Positions 1 to 12,588 of a stretch of DNA of 64,000 nucleotides are shown here, in pieces. Origin of the DNA: Cranoglanis bouderius (Eukaryota; Chordata; Actinopteri; Siluriformes; Cranoglanididae); NCBI GenBank assembly GCA_023630585.1, contig CM042539.1, positions 30,467,255 to 30,531,254 of the forward strand, read 5' to 3'. Both the position numbers and the translations under genes were made by a program. The number at the start of each line of letters is the position of its first letter. The first letter of the stretch is position 1. Under the pieces are notes generated by a model. That model was not told the origin of the DNA and did no database searches. It saw nothing but the letters and a program-made list of their open reading frames with translations.

Positions 1-1029
1 ATCACGGACCTGGACACTTCTCCCCCCCCTCCCCCTCCCCCTCCACCCGCCACTGAAAGGACTACAAAGAACGTCTGGCGGAGTGGACCTGTGAAAAGCC
101 TCTAAAAACAAAAAGGCCAGGCCTTGAAAACGCTTGAACGTGGATAACGGATGAGCGTCCGTAGGGATCGGTTAGCTTTCTTTCGCCGTTAGCCTACGGT
201 GGCATCGGGTGGACGGGCTCCGGGTCGCTGAGCCCGGCACTGTTCCTCCCTGCTGTTCCCTGACGGCAAAAACCTGGCCGTTCTGCCTTACGTTCGGGAT
301 CGCTGACCCGCGACAAATCCGGCGCCGGGATCGCGACTATTTCGGCTTATGAACGTACTGCGTTTGCTGCGTGATCCGGGGTGGAGTTTCTCTTTAAAGA
401 CGGCTCTCCTTACTCGGTCGCTCTCAGGGGAGCGAATGCTGCCAAACGTTTTTTTTTTTGTTTTTTTTGCCTACCCGTGGAGCCTCCTCCAGAATGGAAC
501 GTGGGGGTTGAACAATATGGTGAGGTGTCGGTGTTAACAATACGGCGCGCTGAACATTTCGCGAAACGGATTATGAGAACATGCCTAAGGAGACAGGACT
601 CCCGTGTACAGCCATACAGGCATCTCGAATACAAGCCGAGAACTAACAGACACCATTTTAAGACGCACACGGGCGCACACACTGCCCTTTCTCCATCGTT
701 CATCGAGCCGGCCAGTAAATCCGAGACTTTAATGCAGTCACTCAGACACGTCCTGGGGCGCGTGCGTATGCGTGTGTGTGTGTGTGTGTCTGTGTGTGAG
801 TCCACAGAGTAAGAAAAAAATATATATTTCAAAATACACACTAGGACATTAAACTAAGAGGGACAAGGACAAAAAGGACAAGGTGTAAAGCGCAATATGT
901 ACATTTGTGTGTGTTTGACTATTAAAACGGAAAACCCGAGGTCACGAAAGAAGCATATCCGCGTTGATCTTCGATCTGCGAAGGAAAAATAAATGGACCG
1001 AACCATTACAATCATTGTTTGCATGTCTA

Positions 1030-1030
<1 letters not shown>

Positions 1031-1067
<37 letters not shown>
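1031..1067 (+). repeat. A37 homopolymer
   Basis: Thirty-seven consecutive A bases. Confidence 0.97.
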
Positions 1068-1071
<4 letters not shown>

Positions 1072-3009
1072 GCCATTATTTTAGATCGCATGCTAGAACT
1101 CGTGTACAACAGGAGTGCTGTCACATTCCTTTAATAATAAGAGTAAAGGTAATAAGAAGAATAAGAAGTTTAATGCGAATAATAACAATAATAATAATAA
1201 GCCAGAAGGAGGCAATCGTCTTAAATCAGGACACTGACCGTGTGTGAACGAATGGATCATCTGAAACGTTAACGTTTCCATTTATTTATTTATTTATTTA
1301 TGAATTTGCTCTAGAATCCTAAACACGCAGCTATGAAACAATTTGGAAATCTACGATGTAACCGGAGCCTCCGCTTGCTTTCAAGTGCTGAAGAGAAAAC
1401 GACTCATTTTTATGAATCGTGAATCAATGGAACGACTCCCCCTTCCTAAGAGCATCCTTATAATCGAGGGCCTCGAGATTTCCAGCTCCGGGATTTGCTG
1501 TCCGTGATTTATCGTCTACTCGCGCTGAAGATGAGCCGGGCTTCTGCGAAATACGACACCGTGTCTGCTGGCAGTCTGAGGAGAAGCGTTCTATCTATAC
1601 AGACAGTGACTCATGCGGCGTGCCGACTGGCCTCGTGCTGGCAGACCGGCTATATTGATCATGAGTGGACGAGCTGCGTTTGGAAGCGCCTCTCGAATCC
1701 AGGTGTGAGCTAACTTACGCAGTTGTGCAGTATGGAACCATGATATGTCGTGCTGGAATGTTTTTTTTTTTTTTTTTGGGCTGTAAACACTCCGGAATTA
1801 TGAAGAAACGTCAACCGAGGCCGATGTTACGTGCATAAGTATCACCCTGTTAATCAATGAATTAAAATTAGCAGGCAGCAGATGACAGCTTGGTCAGCTT
1901 ATCCTTCAAACTGTGAGAACTACGACTTATTCCTGAAAAGAGAAAAATCGATAAATAAAAATCTCTGACGCTAATCTGAATGAGGAGCGCAGAAAAATCG
2001 ACCTGCCCTTCGGTCGACTTCTGATGATGCTCCCATGCAGAAAAAGAACAAATGAACACGGATGCAAAAAACGTTAATGGGAAAAAATCAATTGTAGTAA
2101 TGGACGGATGATCGCGGTGCGGTTCGGACCAGCCACGCCCGACGCTCATTGGGTTTTTTTTTGGAAGCCCAAACAGGGGACAACCCGCCCAGATTCCGTC
2201 CCAAACACAAATAATTTTAACTCGCTACATGAACTGCGAGCCATGTTACCTGTTGACAATAACCTTTTAAACCTTCCTAGTATACCGGTGCTGCCGGGAG
2301 CCGTCTACCCAGGCAGGGCCAGAGCGGACACGACCTATACGGCTCATGGTGTCTCAGGGGTCTGCCGAATGGCAATAGGTGTTACTGGAACATTGGACGC
2401 TCCGAATCTGAATTCACAGAACACTAACTTCCTCAGCTGCACCAGCTCCAGTGTGCGTCCGCTAATTCCATCCCCCCCCCTCACCGTGGACGCTACAGGA
2501 AGACTGTTTTCATCATCCTTTTTAATTTTTTTTATTTTTTACAGCATAGCGTGGGACGACAGCTCAGGGTGACGGCTCATGTTAGCATAAACGTCTGCCG
2601 GTTTAGTTTTTTTTTTTTTTTACACTCAGTACTCTGCGTGTGGTGTTTTGGCGTCCTTGAGTGTGTTATTGAAGTCCGAGGGATTATCAACGTTTGCATC
2701 GGCTGATTAAGGGTTTTTTGTTTTGTTTTTTGTTTTTTTAATTTATCCAAAGGGATCCAGGCATTTATATGGTTAAGAGTGGCTCTTGGGATTTGACCTC
2801 GCGACCTTTCAGACACCGGGACCAAAAAAAAAAAAAATCCTAACTGATGAACCTCCACTGTTTACTGTTTTACGTGTTGACGTTTTTTCAGCACACGACT
2901 CCTAGGTTTCTTCGCTACAGAGATTTGCACTTTGACAAAAGGCGGAGTTTGTGGCTTCAACTGAAACAGGCCCAGGTGTTCTTTTTCTGTTGCTCACACA
3001 CGACTCGCA

Positions 3010-3046
<37 letters not shown>

Positions 3047-5030
3047 TCACACACACCAGGTGGCGGCGTGGTCAGTAGGGAAGCTGTGAGGAGTCGCAGG
3101 TATAAAAATAGTAATCAGGGAGCATAAAAGAGTGTGTGTTGCTGAATTGTGATAATGAGGAACAAGTACATTCTCTACTAACGTCACTTGCTTCCTTGTT
3201 ATTATTAAACTTTGTTACTTTATTGCAAATTTACAGCCCATTAGGGGTGTAATTACTTTTCGGCATAAAAACGGACAATATTAAAAACATATATTTGTCT
3301 ATGAAATTACTTCGTTTTACTTTCTTCGCCGCCTCAGGATGCAAAAAAAAAAAGTTATAAATACGATATTGTGATTAACATCATATCTGTAACTCCGCAA
3401 TCAGACCAAATCCTTTTTTAAATGTTCGTCAAGTTATCGTTTTTGCGAGATAAGGACGGTTCACACATTAAAGCAACAATAAAAGCGGGACAAAGTGGTA
3501 AATATTAATTCCATAAAACACACACAAACACACACACACACACATACAATCCAATTGTGCACTTAAGCTAAGCTCGCCTCTTAAAATCAGTTGATCTTAA
3601 AACACCCCCCACCCCACCCACCCCCCTTGCCAACTCCATGATGTTCGGCGAGATCACATTCACGTCTGTGGCACTTCAGGAAAACGAGCCGGGGTAGAAC
3701 GCAACGTACCTGCTCGGCGCGGGCGCCATCTGCATAGCAAGGGGCAACGTTGGGTTCGGGGACGGAGACGTGATGAGTGTGTCGAGTGTGTCTGAATGCG
3801 TCGAGTGGGGCGCAAACAGATGTAGAGTGTTTGCCTCTCATCTCCGCCGAGCAGCCTGGCACGGGCCGTGTGGCCAAACACACGCATATGCGAGAGTGCG
3901 TGTGTTTGTGTGTAGACACGCAAGCAAGCAAACAAGAGCGTGCGCACACTCACACAAACACAAAATCTATCAAAAGGAAGACTCTTTTTTTTTTTTTTTT
4001 GTTGAGGAGTTTGGATGGGCAGCTGGTACTTGAGACTGATGTACTTGCACCCCCTCTTCCTCCTCCTCCTCCTCAACTCCCCCCTTCAGTTGGTATTGGC
4101 CAAGATGCTAGAACAGCACCAGACACAGGCAGAGCCAAGGGGTCTAGTGCCAACGCTGCCTGCCAACACACAACGAGTGTGAGAGAGGGAGGGAGTTTTG
4201 GAAAGACGGAGTGAAGCAGTCACCACAGACGGAAGAAAGGAACGAAGATGCGAGATGCAACAATCTTGTGCCCTGGTTGTGCAACCTTGTTTGGTTTAGT
4301 TTAAAGAAAACACGTCGTCTAGAGATGTACCAACCTCCCAATCGCACTTTTCTTCCAATACAATACCGATCTCATGATACTTCGTGTATCGTCACCAGTG
4401 TGATCCTCGCTGGCTTAAGACAAGTTCACTTTTAAAACGGAGTTTAGAACCAGCTAATAAGCTGTTAGGTTTGTTTACAGTCCTAGCTTTGGTTTTGCAA
4501 GAGTTACTGACCTTGTTAGCAGGTAATTAATCCAATCCAAACTCCATTATGCCAAAAACTAGCAGCTACAGCTTCTGGTAATTTTATTTTTTGCTGTGGT
4601 GACACATCATGTACTCTCTCTGAAATAAAGGTACCAAACTTGTCACTGGCCGGGTACCACCAAGGTACGCTTTTTGGACCTTTATTGTGTATTTTCTACT
4701 TGAGAAGCTGCATTAACGGTCCACTTAAATTATGGATATACATGCAGCCTTGCTTGCACCACTCCAGCAACAAGGAATAGTACAATCTGGTACCTTGATT
4801 TCTATGAATGTACGCAACACATCATGTATTTCTGGCCATGCCCCCCTTCTTTGCCACCGAGTGAGTCAGCATCCCAACTACCAACACCCTTCCAAAGCTA
4901 CGAGTGATACCATCATCAGTTATGGGACATAGTTATGGGGCACGATAGTACGATGGTATATCGTACTTACGATCTATAGATTTGATACGGCGTCTCGGTT
5001 ACACGATTGGATAGTTAAAACACATTTCCA

Positions 5031-5360
5031 TCTATTATCCATCCATCTTCTGTACTGCTTATCGTACACAGGGTCGCGGGGAGCCTGGAACCTATCCCTG
5101 GGGACTCAGGGTACAAGGCAGGGGACACCCTGGACGGGGGGCTAACCCATCGCAGGGTACAATCTCACACACCCATTCACACGCTACGGACAATTTACAG
5201 ATGCCAATCAGCCTACAACGCACGTCTTTGGACTGGTGGAGAAAGTACCCAGTACCCAGAGGAAACGCCCAAAGCATGGGTACCAATGGTTCATACAAAT
5301 CTCCCAACCCCGTCCCTCTGGATTCACCCCAAGTCATACTACAGCAACCTCTGCTTCTTC
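5031..5360 (+). repeat. dispersed fish repeat ('cttctgtactgctta ... gcggggagcctgga')
   Basis: Recognised by its block order: 'catcttctgtactgctta', 'gggtcgcggggagcctgg', 'ggacaccctggac', 'cccatcgcagggtacaatc', 'ggacaatttacagatgccaatcagcctacaacgcacgtctttggactg', and a 'gaggaaac' segment. Related but diverged heads or tails occur at 26620-26840, 39828-40012 and 53925-54235. No coding capacity. Confidence 0.7.
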
Positions 5361-6074
5361 ATGCAAGGAACTTGAAACATTCTATAGAAAACATGTAATT
5401 GCTTATGTGGTGACGTTTTCTGTAAGGAGAAAGTCTTCTGGACGTTTCTCAGTCGCTTGACAAGCTGCGTTTATTTGTCGCGTTGTCTTCAAGAGACAGG
5501 CTGGCGAGGGAAGCTACCATTTATAGATGCTCTAATGCAAGCGATAACGAGGACTAACTTGTTTCGCAGACGTCCCTCTTCTGCCGATCGACACAAATTG
5601 TGCACAAAATCAAGTTCTACTTGATTTTGTGCTGGATATCCACGAGGTACATGTGTGCATCGAATAAAATGCCAAGTGTACGGTGTTTAAAAACAAAGCA
5701 AAACTGCTGTACGAAAAGTTACCGCTCTCCTTCGTGTATTACAAAAGATGGAATACGGTGCTTTGTAACAGAGACAAGGGCTACGGAAATGAGGGAAATA
5801 TTCTTGCTTTCTCTTTAGCGTATCGGCACACACATACACACAGAGACAAACACACCCAGTACAGGCTCATCCACTGGATCAAATATTAACAATACGCCTG
5901 CAGTGAGCATGCTCAGTGCACCTCGGAGAAGCAAACAGCATTTTAACCCCGAGATTGCCGGAGAGTTCCATCAACCTTCGTGTTTATCGTTTTTGTTTCT
6001 TTAAGTGTTGGTCATCGTTTTTTTTTTACAGATTAACATCCAAGAAATGTGCCTGTATTAATTTTTTTTTGCCA

Positions 6075-6106
<32 letters not shown>

Positions 6107-6276
6107 CCAAGAAGTGGAAGAATTAGTGGCACTTGATTGATGATCGCCACCATCTCCATCTTCTTCCTCCTCCTCCCAGGATATTATCATGCTGGCTGCA
6201 CTTCTCTGTTTCCCTAGAGCACGCAAGCGAGTGAGCATGCATCATGGAGAAAGAGCGAGATTACCCAATCAATCTT

Positions 6277-6280
<4 letters not shown>

Positions 6281-6330
<50 letters not shown>
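6281..6330 (+). repeat. (AG)25 microsatellite
   Basis: A pure AG run of 50 bp; followed by degenerate GA-rich DNA. Confidence 0.97.
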
Positions 6331-6340
<10 letters not shown>

Positions 6341-6654
6341 CAGCGTTGTATGCGTGAGAAAGCGAGAGAAGCAGAGGGAGAAAATCCGGCACAGTCGAGC
6401 TCCTGGTCTGTACACGGCCCGCCTTATCACAGCCATCGGTTTGGGCGATGGTGTTATTGACGTCACGCTGGCTGATTATACGAATGACTGAATAAACATT
6501 GCTGCGCACTTTCTACTCCACACCATAACCAAAATATTTACACTGGTATAAAGACGAGCAGTGGGCCGCAGAGGGAACTAAACCTGGCCGCAGCACTACC
6601 GGGAGGACTGGTGCACTCTGGGAACCAGTCTGGATTTTTTATTTTTTTTGCGGG

Positions 6655-6800
6655 GGTAATTCTCGATTCTGATTGGTCAGAAAGTGAAGGTGTAAGGAGA
6701 CGCCTGAGTGACATTTTTGGAAGGAGTCGCCAGTGTCAGCATTTTGTAACAAGTGTCACTTTAAAAGTTTTCCACCCCGTTAAAGTCATGTACACTGTGT
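6655..6800 (+). repeat. dispersed repeat family member ('ggaaggagtcgcca')
   Basis: 'ctcgattctgattggtcagaa', 'catttttggaaggagtcgccagtg' and 'ttttgtaac' recur at 51205-51365 (plus) and, inverted, at 49085-49215, 45855-45910 and 24120-24200. Confidence 0.55.
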
Positions 6801-9106
6801 TCGTGTAACTATAAATGGATAAAACGTACAGAGCGTCTTTGTTTAGTGAATAAAAACAGTAATCGTAGGCTGTTATTGGAAAACAAACCAAATGTTACCA
6901 CACAACTCCACTCTGCTTCGCCTCATTGTTGATTATTTTCCCATTACAGCACGCCCTCGCATGTAGAACCAATGTCTGAACTCCTTACTCCACGTGTGAA
7001 ACTTTCATACAATTAGTTGAGCGTTACAACACCCCCCCCCCACACACACACACACACACGCGCACACCTCCCCAGCTTCCGGTTATAGTAATAACCATTT
7101 GTCAAGATATCACTGAACAGAATTGTTCAAATGAGCATACCAGAGATTCTGACAACTACACAGTGACCTCCTAATCATAACTAAGGAAGTAATGAGGAAG
7201 TAGATGTGAGAAAAGGAGATGGAAAGGAAAGCATGTGTTTGGAAGGAAAGAGAGAGAGAGAGAGAACGAGAGAGCGACAAAGACAGAGAAAGACAACAGA
7301 GCCAGATGGAGACATGGGCACACTGCAAACAAGTCCGCCGACAGACCTCTCGATCTCAAAGCTGAAGGAAAAGGTACGAAAGCACACTTGCACACGGTGG
7401 AGCTACGCCAGGCCATAACCAGCCAAACCCCCTTTTGAAAGAAGCTTTAATCTGAACAAAACGCCCCACCGAAACACTCGCTACTGAATCTTTTGTTCTC
7501 CTAAGAGGCCCCGCAAGGATTTATGAGCGCGGGCGTCTTGGGAACGGCGAGCCAAAACGAGGCCTCGGCAAGCGCGCGAGCCGTGCCGGAGCAGCGAGAT
7601 GAGAGAGGCGACCCCTCATAGATCGAGCGGCTACTCCGAGACAGCTGTGATAAATGGCGCTGGACGGTGCACTGTCCGATCAATGCTCATTATGGCGGGG
7701 ACGCAGAGAAACCAGGCACCTCTGGCGTTCGGCCAGGCCTCCAATCCCACCAAATCCCCTCGACTTAGCCCCTCAACCGCTCCCGGGATTAGGAGATTAG
7801 AGCACTGTAGTCCATTATCTCCCCAGAAGGATAGGAGGAAAGAGTGGGAGATGGCGACGGTGATGGCCAGGATGAACCACACACACACACACACACCTGT
7901 GCAGAGCAACTGGCCTGCAAAAAAGAAAAAAAAAAAAAAAAAAAAGGCAGAAGGGCTAAACACATCATAAATCACCCGACTCAAGGACACGCTAGTGGAC
8001 CTTGCTGAGACGTGCACGCCGAGCACGGTGGCTCTCGAAATACACGCGGGAAAACAGACGCTTTAAAGAGATAAAGGAAAAATCCTCTGAGACTTTCACT
8101 TGAAGGGGGGAGTAAAAAAAAAATAATAATAATTTTTTTTAAATACACATACACACACAACCCTTCTCTCCGCTATGATTAGAGCATTTAAGTTGAGGCT
8201 TTGGGAAAAATCAGAACCTCTGGTGATGAAAGTGTGGCCTATATTAATCATATTTGACCAGCATTCACCAAATAAATGTTCAGCTCATTACCATTGTCTG
8301 GCCCTGATGATTACAGAACGAAAACCGTTTCAAGTCGCAATCACAGAAGAGTAATTTCTCTTCGTTCGGAGCGTCCATCATGTAGCGCGCTTAACTTTAA
8401 ACGAGGGCCGGTGACGCAATAGTCAAGCAATAAATGTAAAATAAATAAATAAATAAAGCAATCAAATAAAACTTTTTTTTTTTTAAATCATAATAAATTA
8501 ACCCAAATGTAATCAATCAGCCAGAACGACTGGTTATGAGAAGACGAATGCTGCTGATAAGTTATATACACGCTGTTATATATATATATATATATGTGTG
8601 TGTGACCCGCACACCAACCAACATCCCTATTACTCACTGCACATTCACTCTCGCTGTTTGTCCGGATGTGTTTGTTTATCAGAAGTCCACTTAGACAGAG
8701 TCCCTATGGTTCGGAAAAATCCGGTTGACCTTCACGAGGGCAACTGAACCACGTTAGACAGTAGATGAGCTTCGGGATTAATAACTTTCTGAAGTCCTGT
8801 CTACATGGATGTACATATGGAGGTTTTTGAAAAACGCGTACATGAGCACGCTGGCCCAGGAGGTGGCGATAGAGTGTGATGGACTGTCCTAAGAATAACG
8901 GAGTAGTCTGGAGTAGCACACAAATAACAAAAAAAAACGTAAATGTAAGAATTACACTGAATCTCTCTGGAAGGACTTCGTATCACCAGCATCAGCAAGC
9001 GTAATCCACATAACATAACATACAACATCGCAATGGCATCTCCGAGACCCCGGGGGTCTAGCTCCGCCCACTCAACCAGAAGCAGTGTTAGCAGATTGGC
9101 ACTTAC

Positions 9107-9191
9107 ATAGTCATGGAAAGCCTTGGCCTCGCTGGAATGCTCGCAGGTCTCGCGTCTGTCCGGGGCGGCGCAGTACAGATCCCAGAACACA
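9107..9191 (-). CDS. ssbp4: ssbp4 coding exon 4
   Basis: Acceptor TTGCAG is followed by T, completing Cys, then VFWDLYCAAPDRRETC and EHSSEAKAFHDY, the end of the SSBP head. The donor is TAT|GTAAGT at 9106, phase 0. This is the last ssbp4 exon found in the window; the next intron runs at least 9.1 kb to the left edge. Confidence 0.95.
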
Positions 9192-10012
9192 CTGCAACGA
9201 GAAAACATTACGTGTTCTGAAGTGGAACGATTACAGTTAAATAAGGATTTGTGGTGTCTATAACTCAAATGGATGAGAGGCAGCAGCTTTGTGAGATGGA
9301 GGGAAGGAGGCGGGGCTTCCAAGAGGCGTCAGTTAATATCGGCGTGTTCTGCACGTCAACCGTTCCAGAGCCATATCTCGGATGGGTTGTCACTGCGGGT
9401 GAAAACTCGTAGCGGCGTACTCTGATGCTAGAACCAGGAGCTTCTGGAGGTTTCGCGTTAAACCGCACACTCGAGCCAGGAACTTTTCCATCTGCGCTGC
9501 TTTCCGTTTAAAAGGTGCAATAAATGATGCACGGCCCTCCGATTCTGCTGAAACTCTCTGTCCACTTGGCACGAGCAGCAGGTTACGGATCAATTAAGCC
9601 AGGGATTTCCTCAATTAAGTCCACTCAGGTCCTCCAGGGCCGCCGAGGGGGAGCACAAGGGTTCCTTCCAAATGGCATTTTAATTACTGCACTGTAACTA
9701 AGTACCTGTTTAACACATCCAAATTAGATCACTCCTGGTCTTTAGACATCGATTTAATGGATAACCAATAAAGCTACAGGGGGTGGAGAGGAAAAAAAAA
9801 AAAAAAAGAGAGAGAAGATGCAGGACTGGGGCGAAACATGACGTACCAGTTGACGAGATGCGTTAGATGCTTCAGAATTGGTCGTGAATCGTGGTTTTTT
9901 AGGTTAAAATAAATAAATAAATCAGGGTTCAGGATTGCGTCTCGGGTGCGTTCGAGCTCTCGGTGGATTTTTTCCCTCCACGTTGAATGTTTACTGGGAT
10001 GAGGAACATTCC

Positions 10013-10048
<36 letters not shown>

Positions 10049-12545
10049 CAGGAAAATAAGAGCGGGCGAACCGGACTCTTTGTGCGTGGGGGTGGGGGCC
10101 ATTAATGGGTAGCAGAAACCAAAAACAGACGGGAAAAGGAGAGAAAGATTCCATAGCCGACGTCCATACGGACTGGGGAAAGCTTCTCTGAAACATGGTG
10201 GTAGGTGAAAAAAAAAAATTCCCCGGCAGATATCTAATATACCCGTATTTTTCATTTCCTTAAAGACATTTTCTAGAAGGTTCGGTTGAAATCGTGACTT
10301 CCTGTATACGACTATATTTCTGAATCGGAACGTGTTATTAATGAGCTGTTTTTACGCCGTTAAAAAAAAAAAAACATGTATTGGTCGTTTAGGACTTTGG
10401 GAGAACTAGCGAATAAGGATGCGGCTCGTTTGAGAATAAAACTTGTTGAGGAGACGGCGAGAGGGCGTGAAACTTTGTTAAGAACTCACCTATCGAAATG
10501 GTTGAAATTTCTAACCCACCAGTCGACTGCAAAAAAAACAAAAAAACAAAGCTATCTATCGCGCTTTTAATTCCGGCAAATCCTGCATTCACGCGGGGTA
10601 AGCTGAAAAACGCTCCCTGCTGGCGTCCTGAATGACGTCACGGTGATTCTTTAGACATTTAACAAAGTGCCGACTGTTCATCTAATTGGAGGAGCCGCAT
10701 TTTCATGTCAGTTACCATTCTTTCAGGACTTGGCTACGCCTTAAGGGCATTAAGGCCATCTCCTACAGGCAGGAAACGACCTCGGGGGGCGACAAAAGCG
10801 GCCTAATATACCCTGCGTTCCCCCTGATGGAGTTTACGGTCGTCTTTTGCATGTGTATGCAGGTTCGTTTCCATGAGACGAACCGGAGATGACGACCGCA
10901 GGTGAACTCTAGATTTCTCGTTCGATCGATTTACTCAGGAACTTCTCCGGAAGTTCTCAGATGCGCGAGTCTGTTTTTTTTGATACCGAGGTTTAGCAGG
11001 CAAGTCGAGGCAAACCTGCTGCTGAGTGAACACACTTATGATTGGTGCAGAAACCGAGTAACGAGATGTACAAGTGGTCGAGATCCGTCCACCTTAAATC
11101 CTCAACACATAAAATGAATAGATACATTTTTAAAATGCAATAATAATACTAAATTTGACATTTTAATGCCATTTGGCAACCGGTTTTGATGGTTCTAGGT
11201 ATGATATCTCAACCTCAAACGTGACACTCCTCATCTTTTCCAACTTCGTCTTTCGGATTTTTATGTTTACTCCTAATTGTGTCCTCCTTTGTATAATTAA
11301 GCTCTTTTGTATATTCTGTATTTCTTAATGGTGCACTATTATAATTACTTTTTGCTTCTGTTACTTGTCTCCTTTTGTTACAAAAGATAAAAAGTTTTTT
11401 TTTTTGTTTTTGTTTTTTTTACTTCCACCTTAAACCTTGAAAATTCAAATAAATAAAAATCATACACCTGTTGTGGAAATGCTGAAATGTTTATAATCCA
11501 CAGATCTGTGTGGTGCATCTATTAATGAAATCTCTGATTTCTGCTTCCTATAATTTTAACAACATACAAGATTTCACACAGTGTCAAGTGTTAAACGCCT
11601 AGTTATTGATATGGTAACTCAACTGCTTCCAGTCAGTTTGTATTATTATTATTATTATTAATTTCGGACCAGGATATTCACGCCATCTCATAAAAGTGTA
11701 TTGTGACGTCATTCATCACGGTACCAACGTAACCTCGTCAAGCACTTCCTGGAACGTGTAAACAATCTTTTGATGAACCTCTCTTTTAAGTATATTAGCG
11801 TGCGAATCAGGAGGTGATCGATGGGCTCAATCCTTTAATTAAGCTAAAAGAAATAAAGGTTAAGTGAGCTGGTCAGAAGAAGGCATCGATAGACGGGTGA
11901 ACAAATGATTAGGAGGGGGAGATCTTAGGAGGTGGAAGGTCGGGGGCGGGGGGGGGGGGGGTCTGGTTTTAATGAAAACCTGCATCCCTTCTTGGCTCTC
12001 GGTGAACTCTGGAAACCTTGAGGCTGTTGCCCCCGTGGCCCGTCGACCGGCCTGCCCCCCCCCCCCAACGAGAGGAGACAGGACGAGGATAAAAAAAAAA
12101 AAAAAAAATTAAAAATTGACCCCAGGGAGGTGGGGATTTGGTCATCGCGCACAAAGGAGAGTGGTATGCAAAGAGTTAATCCGCTCTCTTGGGGTGGAGA
12201 GTGGGGGGGGGGGGGGACAAAAGGACACAGCCAGAGACAAAGGTTGGTGGTGGGGGTAAGAGCGAGGGCGTGTCCTGCCTTCACTACACCATCTGTGGCT
12301 TTTGTTTTCGGTCGGTGGGAGGGAACACGCAGGCCACCTTCTGATGCGTCGCTGTTCGTTCAGGTATCGTGAATTGGGAGAAATATGATTCTCCTGGGAT
12401 TGAGGGATGAACAATATTGATGGTGATCAATATCGGACGGGGGAAAAAAAAAAAAGAAGAAGGAAATGTGACGTACCACCACCATGAATGCAGGAATCCT
12501 GGGGGCTCTCCCAGAGTAATGTTCTTCTCCCACCGGATCTGAAAC

Positions 12546-12588
<43 letters not shown>

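Larger units (their letters stand above)
1..9106 (-). other. ssbp4: ssbp4 intron 4, continuing past the left edge
   Basis: No exon was recognised on either strand. The stretch holds microsatellites, poly-A runs (A37 at 1031-1067), a dispersed fish repeat at about 5031-5360, a MITE-like copy at 6655-6800, and unique AT-moderate blocks such as 8160-8420 that could be conserved non-coding DNA. Open frames of 120-154 codons here are low complexity or lack any family signature. Confidence 0.7.

Noticed and set aside
2108..2572. 154-codon open frame on the plus strand
   Set aside because: It lies inside the ssbp4 intron, on the other strand, with homopolymer-derived Phe runs at both ends and no recognisable protein similarity.
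9829..9845. Possible start of the SSBP tail exon (minus strand reads ...RPSPASS)
   Set aside because: It lies between exons 3 and 4, has no acceptor in the right frame, and the resemblance to the AAPSP motif is only a few residues.
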